64,000 bases of DNA from Desulfitobacterium hafniense DCB-2 (GCF_000021925.1 NC_011830.1:582501-646500), one strand, 5' to 3'. Positions 34,311 through 42,995 are shown, numbered from the stretch's first letter. A program made the numbers and translations. The notes: a model not told the origin generated them from the letters alone.

Positions 34311-35152
34311 CCCAAATTCTTAATGCCAAGCCGGTGGTTCAGGCCATGAAGGAGAACCTCCGTCAGGAAGTTGCGGCCTTGCAAGCGGAAGGAAAAGCGC
34401 CGACGCTGGGAATTATCCGGGTGGGCAGCCGCCCCGATGATGTTTACTACGAGAATAATATCATTAAGAATTGTGAAACTGTAGGAATCGCCACCAAGAC
34501 CTACCCCCTCGATCTGAATATCAGCATGGAAGAATTTACTGCCGTTATGACTCAGGTCAATGATGACCCTTCTGTGCATGGGATCATGCTTTTCCGGCCT
34601 CTGCCCCCACAATTGGATGAAGAAGTCATTAAGCACCTCATTTCAGCGGACAAAGACATTGACTGCATGAGCCCTCTCAATCTGGAGAAGGTCTTTGAAG
34701 GGGATATGAGCGGCCTTTTGCCCTGCACACCGGCAGCCGTCATGGCCATCCTGCGCCATTATGACATTGAGCTGAAAGGCGCCAATGCGGTGGTGATGGG
34801 AAGAAGCTTAGTCGTTGGCAAGCCCTTGAGCATGATGCTGCTCCAGGACAATGCCACCGTGACCATCTGTCATTCCCGGACCAGGAACCTGCCGGAAGTC
34901 GCTAAAAACGCGGATATCGTCATTGCGGCCATGGGCAGAGCCAGAATGATCGATGACAACTATGTTGCGGAAAACAGCATCGTCATCGATGTGGGCATTA
35001 ATGATGCCGGTGACGGCAAAATTTGCGGCGATGTGGACTATGATGCCGTAGTGGACAAGGTCAAAGGGATCACTCCTGTACCGGGAGGGGTGGGTTCGGT
35101 GACCACCACCATTCTCTTAAATAATTTAGTGAGAGCCTGTAAAAGCCAATGA
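34307..35152 (+). CDS. folD: Methylenetetrahydrofolate dehydrogenase/cyclohydrolase
   Basis: Bifunctional enzyme interconverting methylene-, methenyl- and formyl-tetrahydrofolate. Visible signatures are the N-terminal domain with DDVYYENNIIKNCE, the motif DPSVHGIMLFRPLPPQLDE, and the Rossmann part VVMGRSLVVGKPLSMMLLQD followed by ATVTICHSRT and ITPVPGGVGSVTTTIL. The expected active-site Lys of the YxxxK motif is replaced: the helix reads YYENNIIKN. GTG at 34307 has GGGAGGT upstream and overlaps fchA. Length 281 fits. Confidence 0.94.
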   Translation: MTQILNAKPVVQAMKENLRQEVAALQAEGKAPTLGIIRVGSRPDDVYYENNIIKNCETVGIATKTYPLDLNISMEEFTAVMTQVNDDPSVHGIMLFRPLPPQLDEEVIKHLISADKDIDCMSPLNLEKVFEGDMSGLLPCTPAAVMAILRHYDIELKGANAVVMGRSLVVGKPLSMMLLQDNATVTICHSRTRNLPEVAKNADIVIAAMGRARMIDDNYVAENSIVIDVGINDAGDGKICGDVDYDAVVDKVKGITPVPGGVGSVTTTILLNNLVRACKSQ

Positions 35153-35205
35153 TCTTAATCCGGGGCTGGCCTGTGAGGATGCAGAGAAAACATAATCGTG
35201 TTTGT

Positions 35206-35240
35206 AAAAAGGGAGCATGCTTGCGGCAAGCTCTCTTTTT
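35206..35240 (+). terminator. Terminator after folD
   Basis: AAAAAGGGAGC pairs with GCTCTCTTTTT around an inner GCTTG/CAAGC stem, ending in a T run. It closes the C1 cluster. Confidence 0.8.
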
Positions 35241-35384
35241 ACTAGGCGCCTTCAGCTGCAGGCTGGTAATTTTATCTGCCTGGGTTTTCACCAGGGTTTT
35301 CACGAGAGTGTACAGGAGTTGCCTTCCTGGATGGAGAAAATAGACAAGAGTCAGGAGCGAACTGAAGAAAAAGGAGGGGAACCA

Positions 35385-36332
35385 ATGGATTCTGATGAGC
35401 TGCGGCAAGGTCTGAAAGAACAGGGTTATATAGCCGATGACAATACCCTCATGGCTATGCAGTGTTCACTGCTGCTGAACAAGCCCCTTTTGATCGAGGG
35501 TCCGGCCGGTGCCGGAAAAACTGAACTGGCCAAAGCCTGGAGCCGTTATTGGCAGCGGCCCCTGATCCGCCTGCAATGCTATGAGGGGATCGATGAAGCC
35601 AAAGCTTTGTATGAATGGAATTACCAGAAGCAGCTGCTTTATATTCAATCTCAGAATACCCGGCTGCAGGGCATTCAGGATAAACCTTTTCAGGGGGCAT
35701 ATCCTCAGGACTCAGATCAGCAAAATCCGGAAGACAATGCCTGGGCCGCTAACAGCAAAACCATCTATTCGGAAGAATTCTTATTGAGCAGACCTTTGCT
35801 GAAAGCTATCCGCAGTCCCCAACCAGTGGTTCTGCTCATCGATGAAGTGGATAAAAGCGACGAGGAATTTGAAAGTTTTCTCCTGGAAATCCTCTCAGAC
35901 TGGCAGGTCTCCATTCCGGAAACGGGCACGATCAGCGCGGCCAGCATCCCATCCGTCCTGCTCACCAGCAATAATACCCGCAACTTAAGCCATGCCCTGC
36001 GGCGGCGCTGCCTGTATTTATATCTGGACTATCCCGGTGAGCAGCGGGAGCTGGACATTCTGCGTCTGAATTTTCCGGAGCTGCAGGAAACTCTGGGCCG
36101 GCAGGCGGTCATTTTGATCCGCAAAATCAGGCTGGAACGGCTGAAAAAACATCCCAGCATCAGTGAGGTGCTGGACTGGGTCAACATCCTTAACCAAATG
36201 GGAGCCCGGGAGCTGTCCCCTCCCCTGGCCCTCAATACCCTGGGCCTGCTGCTTAAATATAAGGAAGACCAGGAGAAAATCAGAGAAAAAATAAACCAGA
36301 AGGACTGGTTTGATGGAATATTTACTGCTTGA
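35385..36332 (+). CDS. MoxR-family AAA+ ATPase, CoxD-like (315 aa)
   Basis: Walker A EGPAGAGKTELAK at residues 38-50, Walker B VVLLIDEVDKSD, and the sensor region LLTSNNTRNLSHALRRRCLYL show a MoxR/CoxD-type AAA+ protein. The start at 35385 is fixed by AAGGAGGGG; an upstream frame extension to 35217 runs through the folD terminator and is rejected. It overlaps the VWA-domain gene, its typical partner. MoxR-VWA pairs act as chaperone-like machines for metalloenzymes; CoxD/CoxE mature the CuMo active site of CO dehydrogenase. No xanthine-oxidase-type gene is nearby, so the client is unknown. Confidence 0.85.
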   Translation: MDSDELRQGLKEQGYIADDNTLMAMQCSLLLNKPLLIEGPAGAGKTELAKAWSRYWQRPLIRLQCYEGIDEAKALYEWNYQKQLLYIQSQNTRLQGIQDKPFQGAYPQDSDQQNPEDNAWAANSKTIYSEEFLLSRPLLKAIRSPQPVVLLIDEVDKSDEEFESFLLEILSDWQVSIPETGTISAASIPSVLLTSNNTRNLSHALRRRCLYLYLDYPGEQRELDILRLNFPELQETLGRQAVILIRKIRLERLKKHPSISEVLDWVNILNQMGARELSPPLALNTLGLLLKYKEDQEKIREKINQKDWFDGIFTA

Positions 36333-37674
36333 TATGGCCCGACTGCTCCGGAGAGCGGGGATCCATGTGGGCACCCCGGAGCTTGAGGACTGCCTGCAGG
36401 GGTTGAACCATCTGGGAACAAAAATCAGCAAGTACGCCTTTTATCAGCTGGTGAACACCACCATGATCAAAACCCCCTGGGGGGCGGAATTTGTGCTCTG
36501 GCTGACCGAGCTTTACTATGGGCCCGATCCGGAGCTCAGCAACGACCATCTCCAACTGCTTTCCCGCCGTCAGGTCACCGAGGTCACCGGGGAAGGTCTG
36601 GGCAGCAGCGGCCAGGGAGCGCCGGTGGAACTGCTGGCCGAGGCGGTGCTGAAGAAAAATATCGGCCTGATTTATGCCGTGCTCCAAGGATTGAACATCA
36701 GGCTTGAGCCTCATTGGGAAGACGAAGAACGGGCTTTGGAGTTTTTCCGTGAACGCAGCGGCTGGGGGGAGGTCCGGCGGAGAGTGGAAGAATCCCGCCG
36801 CCGGGGGGAACTGGGGGAAGAGGAGTACGCCCAGGCCTGGGAGACTCTCAGCGAATGGAACCGTCTCCTGCAGGATCAGATTGAACTGCAGATGATTCAA
36901 ACTATGAGCGGGCAGGTTCTGCTGGACGAACTGAAAAAGCATAATCCCCGCACTATCGATTTTCTGGCCGGGGAAGAGAGGCAAATTGAGCCTATGTTCC
37001 GGGAAATTCAAAAGCTTGGCCGCAGATTGGCTGTCCGTCCGGGCCGGCGGCACCAGGTCGCGGGTAAAGGAACCATAGCTCTGAGCAGGACCGTCCGGCG
37101 GGCCCTGCAAACCGGCGGCATCCCCCTGGCGCCGGTACGGGTGCGCCGCAAACCGGCCAAACCCGATCTCTGGCTCCTCTGCGATATGTCCAATTCCGTC
37201 AGCCCCTTCAGCTATTTTATGCTGCTGTTTGTTTACGCCACCCAGAGCCGTTATGCCCATATCCGTACCTTTTTGTTTGTGGATGCACTGCTGGAGGTCA
37301 CGGAGCATTTTCAGGGACAGGATTGGAGCGATGCCCTGCACAGCATGAAAAGGCTTAAAGGCTTCAACCTTACCGGCTATTCCCATTACGGCAAAGTCCT
37401 CCAGCAGTTTGCCGCGGAGCATTTAACCCAGCTCAGCAGGAAAACCACGGTAATTATCCTGGGGGACGGCAAGAACAATGGCTATAAGCCGGAAGGGCAT
37501 GAGGCTCTGGCCCAGATAAAAGAGTCGGCGGCCGCCCTCTACTGGCTCAATCCCTTGAGCCGGAATCTCTGGGGCACCGCCGACTGTCTGATGGAAAAAT
37601 ACGAAGAGAATTGCACCGGAGCCTGGCCCTGTTGCAATATCCAACAACTGGAGCAGTTTTTACTTTCCTTGTAA
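36313..37674 (+). CDS. VWA-domain protein, CoxE-like (453 aa)
   Basis: The C-terminal third contains a von Willebrand A domain with a MIDAS motif (LLCDMSNSVSPFS, DxSxS) and IILGDGKNNG. The N-terminal part is helical and charged, as in CoxE-like proteins. Translation is coupled to the AAA+ gene by a 20-base overlap, with AAGGA upstream of ATG 36313. The pair probably works on a client metalloenzyme or membrane complex. In this window the clients could be among the molybdenum enzymes, but those belong to a different family from CoxL; this remains a guess. Confidence 0.82.
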   Translation: MEYLLLDMARLLRRAGIHVGTPELEDCLQGLNHLGTKISKYAFYQLVNTTMIKTPWGAEFVLWLTELYYGPDPELSNDHLQLLSRRQVTEVTGEGLGSSGQGAPVELLAEAVLKKNIGLIYAVLQGLNIRLEPHWEDEERALEFFRERSGWGEVRRRVEESRRRGELGEEEYAQAWETLSEWNRLLQDQIELQMIQTMSGQVLLDELKKHNPRTIDFLAGEERQIEPMFREIQKLGRRLAVRPGRRHQVAGKGTIALSRTVRRALQTGGIPLAPVRVRRKPAKPDLWLLCDMSNSVSPFSYFMLLFVYATQSRYAHIRTFLFVDALLEVTEHFQGQDWSDALHSMKRLKGFNLTGYSHYGKVLQQFAAEHLTQLSRKTTVIILGDGKNNGYKPEGHEALAQIKESAAALYWLNPLSRNLWGTADCLMEKYEENCTGAWPCCNIQQLEQFLLSL

Positions 37675-37714
37675 GCTGAATCCCCGTTGCTTCACGAATG
37701 TTAACTCCCGGAAC

Positions 37715-37909
37715 CTATCGGCGGGCTTCCAATAGGTCAATGATTCTGTAGAGACCTAAAAACAAGACACCGATGGTGGCAATCAGCGCAATAAAGTACA
37801 GATCCTTCCCTAAGGAACCGCCGAACCGGCTGATCAGGGCCTGAATCACAGCAACTAGAAAGGACAGCAATGACGCGGTCAAGACAATTTTGGATATATA
37901 TCTTTTCAT
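37715..37909 (-). CDS. Small membrane protein (64 aa)
   Basis: Two hydrophobic segments (about residues 8-27 and 38-56) joined by a short polar loop, a basic start (MKRYISK) and a basic end (LLEARR). GGAGAGAGG precedes the ATG. It lies downstream of, and in the same direction as, the HlyC/CorC-type gene, 71 bases apart. The function is unknown. Confidence 0.65.
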   Translation of the reverse strand: MKRYISKIVLTASLLSFLVAVIQALISRFGGSLGKDLYFIALIATIGVLFLGLYRIIDLLEARR

Positions 37910-37980
37910 TCCTCTCTCCTTATCAAGTATCCTTGTATATGAAATTTAAATTCTCATTCCCTGCCGGTATCCGGAGATTA

Positions 37981-39321
37981 TCACCCGCCTGCCGTGTCTG
38001 GAGATTCAGCCCCTGACAAGCAGACCAACGCGCTTTCCAGCCGGCGGTCTTTGACTTTTATAATCTTGATGGCCAGCCCGTATTCCTCAAGCTCCGGGGT
38101 GCTGCCGTCCCCGGGGATGGAGCCCAATAGCCCGAAGACCATGCCCCCGAAGGTGTCGTAATCTTCATCAGGAAGCAATACACCCAGCTGCTTTGTCACT
38201 TCGTCCAGTGGTGCAGAGCCCTGAATGCGCCAGGTTTTGGAATCAATACGCTCAATCAGCGGAGACTCCGCAGGCATGGAAATGTCATCATCCAGGTCAC
38301 CTACCAGGTGTTCCAGCAAATCATTCATAGTGATGATACCGCTCATGCCGCCGTATTCATCCACCACTACCGCAAAGTGGTTCCTGGATTTTTTCATATT
38401 GCGGAAAAGAACATCCGCCCGTACGGATTCCGGGACGAAATAAGCCGACTGTACGGCGTTTTTCATCACTTCGTCACGGGCTTTGTTTTTCAGTCTGAAG
38501 TAATCTTTGGCATACAAAACGCCGAGGATGTTGTCAGGGCTATCCGAGCAGATAGGGTAGATGGAATGCCTGCTTTCATTGATGGTTTGCTGCCATTGTT
38601 CATCGGTTTCATCAAGCCACAGGAGAGCAACTTCCGTCCGGTGGGTCATGAGCTCCCCGGCGGAAATATCGTCAAATTCAAAGATGTTCTGAATCATATT
38701 CTGCTCGTCAGGCTGAATGGTTCCTTTTTGCTTGCCGGCATCCAGGATCATGCGGATTTCTTCTTCCGCGTTTTCTTCATCCTCGCTGTTGGGATCAACC
38801 CCGAAGAGCCGCAATAAACCGTTGGTGGATACCGTGAAAAGCCACACCGCAGGGGTAAATATTCTTGAAACCGTATAAATAAGCCCGGACATGCCCAGGG
38901 CAATCTGTTCAGCTTTTTTCATAGCCAGGCGTTTGGGAATCAGTTCGCCCAGGAGTACGGTGAAATAGGTGAGCAAAACTGTAATGATAGCCACAGACAG
39001 GATGCTGATGACGGCTGCAGGAATATTAAAGCCCATCCCGGCAAACCAGGCCACCAGGCGGTCGGAAAAGTTTTCCGTAGCCACGGCACTGCTCAGAAGA
39101 TTGACCAAAGTAATACCAACCTGGATCGTGGCCAGAAAACCCGCCGGCTGTTCAGTCAGCTTGGTGAGACGCAAGGCCCGCTTGTCACCGGCAGCGGACA
39201 GTTTGGCCAGTTTGTTATCATTCATGGTAATTACGGCAATTTCCGCACAGGCAAAAATCGCATTAAAGAAGATAAAAATAAGTTGAAGTAAAAATAACCA
39301 AAGTAAAGGACTGTCCGACAA
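37981..39321 (-). CDS. CNNM/HlyC-CorC family membrane protein (446 aa)
   Basis: Domain order: DUF21 (CNNM) transmembrane domain (about 1-195, starting with SPLLWLFLLQLIFIFFNAIF), two CBS domains (about 215-340; LMTHRTEVALLWLDETDEQW and later MSGIITMNDLLEHLVGD) and a C-terminal CorC/HlyC transporter-associated domain (ending in GLAIKIIKVKDRRLE). Such proteins are linked to magnesium or cobalt efflux. TTG at 39321 is preferred, with GGGAGGG upstream; a longer frame reaching 39495 has no ribosome site and would add a Cys-rich, unlikely N terminus. Confidence 0.88.
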   Translation of the reverse strand: MSDSPLLWLFLLQLIFIFFNAIFACAEIAVITMNDNKLAKLSAAGDKRALRLTKLTEQPAGFLATIQVGITLVNLLSSAVATENFSDRLVAWFAGMGFNIPAAVISILSVAIITVLLTYFTVLLGELIPKRLAMKKAEQIALGMSGLIYTVSRIFTPAVWLFTVSTNGLLRLFGVDPNSEDEENAEEEIRMILDAGKQKGTIQPDEQNMIQNIFEFDDISAGELMTHRTEVALLWLDETDEQWQQTINESRHSIYPICSDSPDNILGVLYAKDYFRLKNKARDEVMKNAVQSAYFVPESVRADVLFRNMKKSRNHFAVVVDEYGGMSGIITMNDLLEHLVGDLDDDISMPAESPLIERIDSKTWRIQGSAPLDEVTKQLGVLLPDEDYDTFGGMVFGLLGSIPGDGSTPELEEYGLAIKIIKVKDRRLESALVCLSGAESPDTAGG

Positions 39322-39421
39322 AATAATACCCTCCCAAAATTCTGCTTTATCTTGATAATGGTTATGCTGCTGCCAAGGGATGCTTAGTGGCAGAAACGCT
39401 TTATTGGACTGACATCCTTTG

Positions 39422-39571
39422 TTATAGCCGTAAAAAAATACACAACAATAAGGACAATGTAAAATTGCCCATATCATTGTGTAATATCCTTGCATAGACC
39501 TGTTTACTAAGCAGGCCTAATTTATCCCATCGAGGATCAGGCGGCTCCGATTCAGAGTCAGGATCGTCCAA
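39422..39571 (-). CDS. Hypothetical small protein (49 aa)
   Basis: A 50-codon frame from TTG at 39571 with AAGGAGTGA upstream. The first half is acidic (DDPDSESEPPDPRWDKLG), the second half ends in a hydrophobic stretch (FTLSLLLCIFLRL) that could be a membrane tail. It lies just upstream of the CNNM-type gene. The evidence is only the ribosome site and the composition, so it may be spurious. Confidence 0.35.
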   Translation of the reverse strand: MDDPDSESEPPDPRWDKLGLLSKQVYARILHNDMGNFTLSLLLCIFLRL

Positions 39572-39671
39572 GGTAATGTCACTCCTTTTCATTATTAATG
39601 ATATTAGAGGGTTCATTATCTGTCAATCCCTTTTGCGGTTCTTTTATCGGCAAACCATGTCAAAAAGGATC

Positions 39672-40964
39672 TTATTGCTTAATCCCCTGCAGAATCTCGA
39701 ATATTCTTTCCGGCGCAGCGCCTTTAACAACGATTTCCACCAGGACATCTCCATATAATACGCTGAAGCTCATACGCTGACCCGGCTCATCCCCGGCATC
39801 GGCAATCTCATAAGTCCTGGCCCGTACCGCATCCAGTGTCAGTTCATCTATGAGGAAGATGGGATTATCCACGATGTCCTGTAATTCTCCAGGGACTGAA
39901 TCAGCCCGGGGAAGGGGATAGAGGCATAGGCCGTAATTCTCTTTATGGTCAATCGGGGTGATTCGCTCTTGGTCCTTATCCTCCAGCAGGGAAACCCGCC
40001 AATTGATATAGCCCATGCTCTTTGTCCAGTTGACAAAGAGAGCATCCTGGTTCTGATTGATAGAGCGCAGAGCATCCTCAAAAGCAAACCCTTCAGGGAG
40101 GTCTGTGGGCAGATAAGCACCGAAATCAGCATCGGCCCGGGCTTCCCCGAGAGTGAGCCCCTCCTCCCGCAGCTCAGGTATGAAGGGATGGAATACGGTA
40201 AGATCGGCCCTTCCGCCCTCAATCAGACGGCCAACCAGCTCTGAGATTTCAGCCTGAAGAGCTTCCTTTTCAGCTTCCGGGCCGCCCAGCTCCACATAGT
40301 AGGCCAGGTCTGCCAGTTGGAAAGCGGCAAAGTAGATGATGTTCTTCAGCCCCTGGCTGTTGGGCCGGGTCTCAAAATAGCCTGCGGTAACCTCTGTGCC
40401 AAGCAGATCCGAAGTTTTGGTCTCCACATCAAAGGCATAGTCAAGCTGCACCTGGCCGGGAGCGAGCTGGAGATAGGTCTCCAGTCCGGATGGGGACAGC
40501 ATATGGGCATCGATATTGAATAAGGCGGCCACATTTTGCTCACTTGAGAAATTTGCGGTGGCCGTGATCCTCCGCATGTCTGCCAGACCCGGGAAAACAG
40601 CACGAAGCTCGTCAGCGGTCAGCTCCTGCCAAAAATGACCGGGAATTGCCATATCGGCTGCAGCAAGGCGGGCTGCTTTATTAAAAACCAAGGGGTATTT
40701 GATGGATGGATCAACAGACTGGGAAATCCCTGGATTACCTGGCATCAGCGCCAGGGGATGCTCCATGAAGCGGGGCAGCATAAAAACACCGAGCAGGATC
40801 AGAGCCAGACAAGCAAAGGCTGCCCTATAACGCCGGAGCAGGGGTGCCCGGTATTGGGTCCGGGCCTTGCCCGTGCCCATGCCTGCGTCTGTGCAGGACA
40901 TAAGCTTTTGGTGCAAAGCGTCCGAAACGTCTATGTTATTCATATATTCCTTATAAGCTTTCAT
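39672..40964 (-). CDS. Anti-sigma factor-like membrane protein (430 aa)
   Basis: A short cytoplasmic N terminus (about 1-45, containing DVSDALHQKLMSC), one membrane segment (AAFACLALILLGVFMLP, about 48-64), then about 365 extracytoplasmic residues with two similar-looking DUF4367-type stretches. The gene overlaps the ECF sigma gene by 14 bases, the classical layout of a sigma/anti-sigma pair. The large outer domain may sense envelope stress or lipid state. There is no zinc-binding HxxxCxxC motif, so it is not a ZAS-type anti-sigma. Confidence 0.75.
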   Translation of the reverse strand: MKAYKEYMNNIDVSDALHQKLMSCTDAGMGTGKARTQYRAPLLRRYRAAFACLALILLGVFMLPRFMEHPLALMPGNPGISQSVDPSIKYPLVFNKAARLAAADMAIPGHFWQELTADELRAVFPGLADMRRITATANFSSEQNVAALFNIDAHMLSPSGLETYLQLAPGQVQLDYAFDVETKTSDLLGTEVTAGYFETRPNSQGLKNIIYFAAFQLADLAYYVELGGPEAEKEALQAEISELVGRLIEGGRADLTVFHPFIPELREEGLTLGEARADADFGAYLPTDLPEGFAFEDALRSINQNQDALFVNWTKSMGYINWRVSLLEDKDQERITPIDHKENYGLCLYPLPRADSVPGELQDIVDNPIFLIDELTLDAVRARTYEIADAGDEPGQRMSFSVLYGDVLVEIVVKGAAPERIFEILQGIKQ

Positions 40965-41442
40965 AATCGTCCTCCTTTATAGAAAGCTTGAGCTTCTGCC
41001 GGGCACGGGTCAGAAGGCTTCTCACAGTTGCTTCCTTTTGCCCGGTCAGCTCGGAAATATCCTTAATGGAATAATCCTCATAATAGAACAAATGGATGAC
41101 CGTACGGTATTTGGAAGGTAAGGCCATGATCTGCTCCAGCAATTCATACTGCTTGGGCTCTGAAGCAGGATAAGAATCGAGAAAGGGCTCCCTTCGCTTG
41201 TGCCAGGGTGAGCGCAGACGGCTTTTGCCTAAGTTTACGGTGACCCGGATCAGCCATGCCTTTGCATGCTCCGCCGATTCAAATTGGGGAGCCTTCTCAT
41301 AAGCCCGCAGAAACACTTCCTGGACGATGTCCTCAGCATCGGGGATATTCCCCGTAATCGCCAGCGCTGTGCGGTAAAGTCTGTTTTCATGTGTTGTTAC
41401 GAACACCTCAAAGTCTTCCGGCCGGGCAGACTTATAGGCCAT
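40951..41442 (-). CDS. ECF sigma factor, SigW/RpoE type (163 aa)
   Basis: Sigma2 region: ENRLYRTALAITGNIPDAED followed by IVQEVFLRAYEKAP. Sigma4 region: LPSKYRTVIHLFYYEDYSIK, with the recognition helix in EATVRSLLTRARQKLK. The start at 41442 follows GGAGGTGA five bases upstream; a GTG at 41451 overlaps that site. It is the first gene of a two-gene operon with its presumed anti-sigma. The regulon cannot be seen. Confidence 0.9.
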   Translation of the reverse strand: MAYKSARPEDFEVFVTTHENRLYRTALAITGNIPDAEDIVQEVFLRAYEKAPQFESAEHAKAWLIRVTVNLGKSRLRSPWHKRREPFLDSYPASEPKQYELLEQIMALPSKYRTVIHLFYYEDYSIKDISELTGQKEATVRSLLTRARQKLKLSIKEDDYESL

Positions 41443-41640
41443 GTCCTTCACCTCCTATCCTATATACGCTTTAGACGGGAAAAAGGCTGCAGATCCTTCT
41501 TTAAAGAAAAATAATGGATAAAGAAACCCGATTCGATTCATTTGCCATTCAGATTGTACTTATCCTCCTGTCCCGGGTTATACTTTAATCAAGATAAAAC
41601 TCGATGATCCAGACAGAAGAGTTAAGAGGGGGATGGCCAT

Positions 41641-41883
41641 ATGTATTATACTAAAGAAGAAATCAACACGATCCTTGCCGGAATGCAAGAAGGTAAGACC
41701 TATGCTCAAATTATGGATGAAATGCATCCAAGATCCGAACTCCTGTGCCTATATGATTGTGCGGAGGAAAATATGAGATCCTTTTCACTGATTGGGGCTA
41801 TCTATAATGCTATAACTAAAAAAGGAAAGCCCAAATTGCAGAATCCATACACAGAATGCCTGGAATGTGCTGATTGTCTCTAA
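41641..41883 (+). CDS. Hypothetical protein with C-terminal cysteines (80 aa)
   Basis: ATG at 41641 has GAGGGGGA upstream. The chain is helical and acidic at first (TKEEINTILAGMQEGKTYAQ), then holds five cysteines, three near the end (CLECADC). No known family is recognised. It stands alone between the sigma-factor operon, from which it diverges, and a terminator. Confidence 0.6.
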   Translation: MYYTKEEINTILAGMQEGKTYAQIMDEMHPRSELLCLYDCAEENMRSFSLIGAIYNAITKKGKPKLQNPYTECLECADCL

Positions 41884-41927
41884 GGCGGACTGAACAAGAA
41901 AACCTGTACTTTCAGATGACACAAAGG

Positions 41928-41973
41928 AAAACCTTATTCAAAGAGCTTAGACTCGGTGAATAAGGTTTTTTAT
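41928..41973 (+). terminator. Terminator after the 80-aa gene
   Basis: A perfect 13-bp stem (41928-41940 with 41957-41969) and a T-rich tail. Confidence 0.85.
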
Positions 41974-42120
41974 TTGGGGCGGCCTTTTCCAAAATCAATA
42001 AGAAGGGAACTGCCGGAATGGCCGCGAATCCATAGTAGTATGAATTCAACCCGGCTATCGAAAAGATAGTCCAGAACGTGGAGTCTTAGAACGTGGAAAA
42101 CTTCCGGAAAGGAGCGAAGG

Positions 42121-42471
42121 ATGGCAAAGAGATATATTATGCTAAGACCTGAAGAAGAGGCTGCAGCGGAAGCGGAATCAACCCTCAAGGAGATGATTTG
42201 CTTTGGGGAGAACTCTAAGAATTATCGTTTTCCGGATGTCGAGGTCAATGATGAAAACCAGGTCAAACTGCAGAAGCTGGTCGACGAATACAATCTCCTG
42301 ATTGAGCAGGAAGAGAACAAGGACCTGGACCTTAAGACCTTCTTTGCAGGGAAACAAATCAAACTCGAGCATGTGGACGAGTTTGAGGAGCCGCGGGATA
42401 TGTTTATTCTGTTGATCTATTTTAAAGAGGTCTGCAAGCTTACGGATTTTGAGCCTGTAGCTGTGATTTAG
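42121..42471 (+). CDS. Hypothetical acidic protein (116 aa)
   Basis: ATG at 42121 follows AAAGGAGCGAAGG. The product is strongly acidic and mostly helical (RPEEEAAAEAESTLKEM; EYNLLIEQEENKDLDLK) with no membrane segment or known motif. It converges with the HesB-like selenoprotein gene; a hairpin with T tract separates them. The function is unknown. Confidence 0.6.
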   Translation: MAKRYIMLRPEEEAAAEAESTLKEMICFGENSKNYRFPDVEVNDENQVKLQKLVDEYNLLIEQEENKDLDLKTFFAGKQIKLEHVDEFEEPRDMFILLIYFKEVCKLTDFEPVAVI

Positions 42472-42512
42472 CCTGCAGCAGTGATTGTGCAATGGACCTA
42501 ACCCTGATCCGC

Positions 42513-42550
42513 AAAAAAACAGAGGTTTCAGTATAAATATACTTAACCTC
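42513..42550 (-). terminator. Terminator of the HesB-like selenoprotein gene
   Basis: GAGGTT/AACCTC outer stem with a GTATA/TATAC inner stem; on the minus strand it is followed by seven T. Confidence 0.75.
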
Positions 42551-42614
42551 CAGCGCCCTGAGCCTACAGCTGTGATGATATGCTCCTTTTCTTAGCGGAC
42601 CTGGGCTAACCTGA

Positions 42615-42911
42615 CTAACAGGAAGACAGTCCTTCTGATTTGATTGAGAAGCCCCGGTTCAGGGAGCTATCCGAATAGTCGATGACTGAATCGGAAACAT
42701 ACTGTTCCAGATTAGCATCGTAGACAACGGTAATTCCCTGGGATTCAATGGAGATATCGTCTTCGTGAGTTAACTCATCCAGAGTTAAACTTAATTGCGG
42801 GCCTCCTCAGCCAAAGCCCCTGAAAGCAACTCTCAGCAGAGTGTGGTCGGGATTATCCTGAGTGGCAATGATTTCCTTTAGCTTTTCGGCTGCTTTTTCA
42901 GAAATTTGCAT
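42615..42911 (-). CDS. HesB/IscA-like selenoprotein with in-frame UGA (98 aa, Sec35)
   Basis: The frame from ATG 42911 (GGAGAGTG upstream) reads through a single TGA at 42809-42807 and ends at TAG 42615. The sequence on both sides is one intact HesB/IscA-type protein: RVAFRGFG-U-GGPQLSLTLDE, then SQGITVVYDANLEQYVSD and SVIDYSDSS, ending in LSSC. The UGA replaces the conserved cysteine of the GCGGP motif. HesB-like proteins with selenocysteine at this place are a known prokaryotic selenoprotein family. A stem-loop with a GG-containing loop begins 18 bases after the UGA, as expected for a bacterial SECIS. Standard gene calling would split or miss the gene. The likely role is iron-sulfur or redox related. 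Confidence 0.87.
42770..42788 (-). promoter_or_regulatory. SECIS-like hairpin of the HesB-like selenoprotein
   Basis: On the minus strand TTAACTC-TGGAT-GAGTTAA forms a perfect 7-bp stem with a five-base loop that contains GG. Its stem begins 18 nt downstream of the UGA and the loop about 25 nt downstream, within the range of bacterial SECIS elements, and it lies inside the coding region as required. Confidence 0.7.
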
Positions 42912-42995
42912 TTTAATCACTCTCCTTATTCGTATTTTGTTCAGCTGGTTTATATTTTACCCTTGGATTTTTTGGATGTTTATCCTGATAAGACT

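Noticed and set aside
36322..37422. 366-codon minus-strand frame opposite the VWA gene
   Set aside because: Shadow frame; the sense protein shows a VWA domain and a coupled start.
42615..42911. HesB-like frame read as a pseudogene with a nonsense mutation
   Set aside because: The stop is TGA at the exact conserved cysteine site, a SECIS-like stem-loop follows at the right distance, and the rest of the protein is intact.
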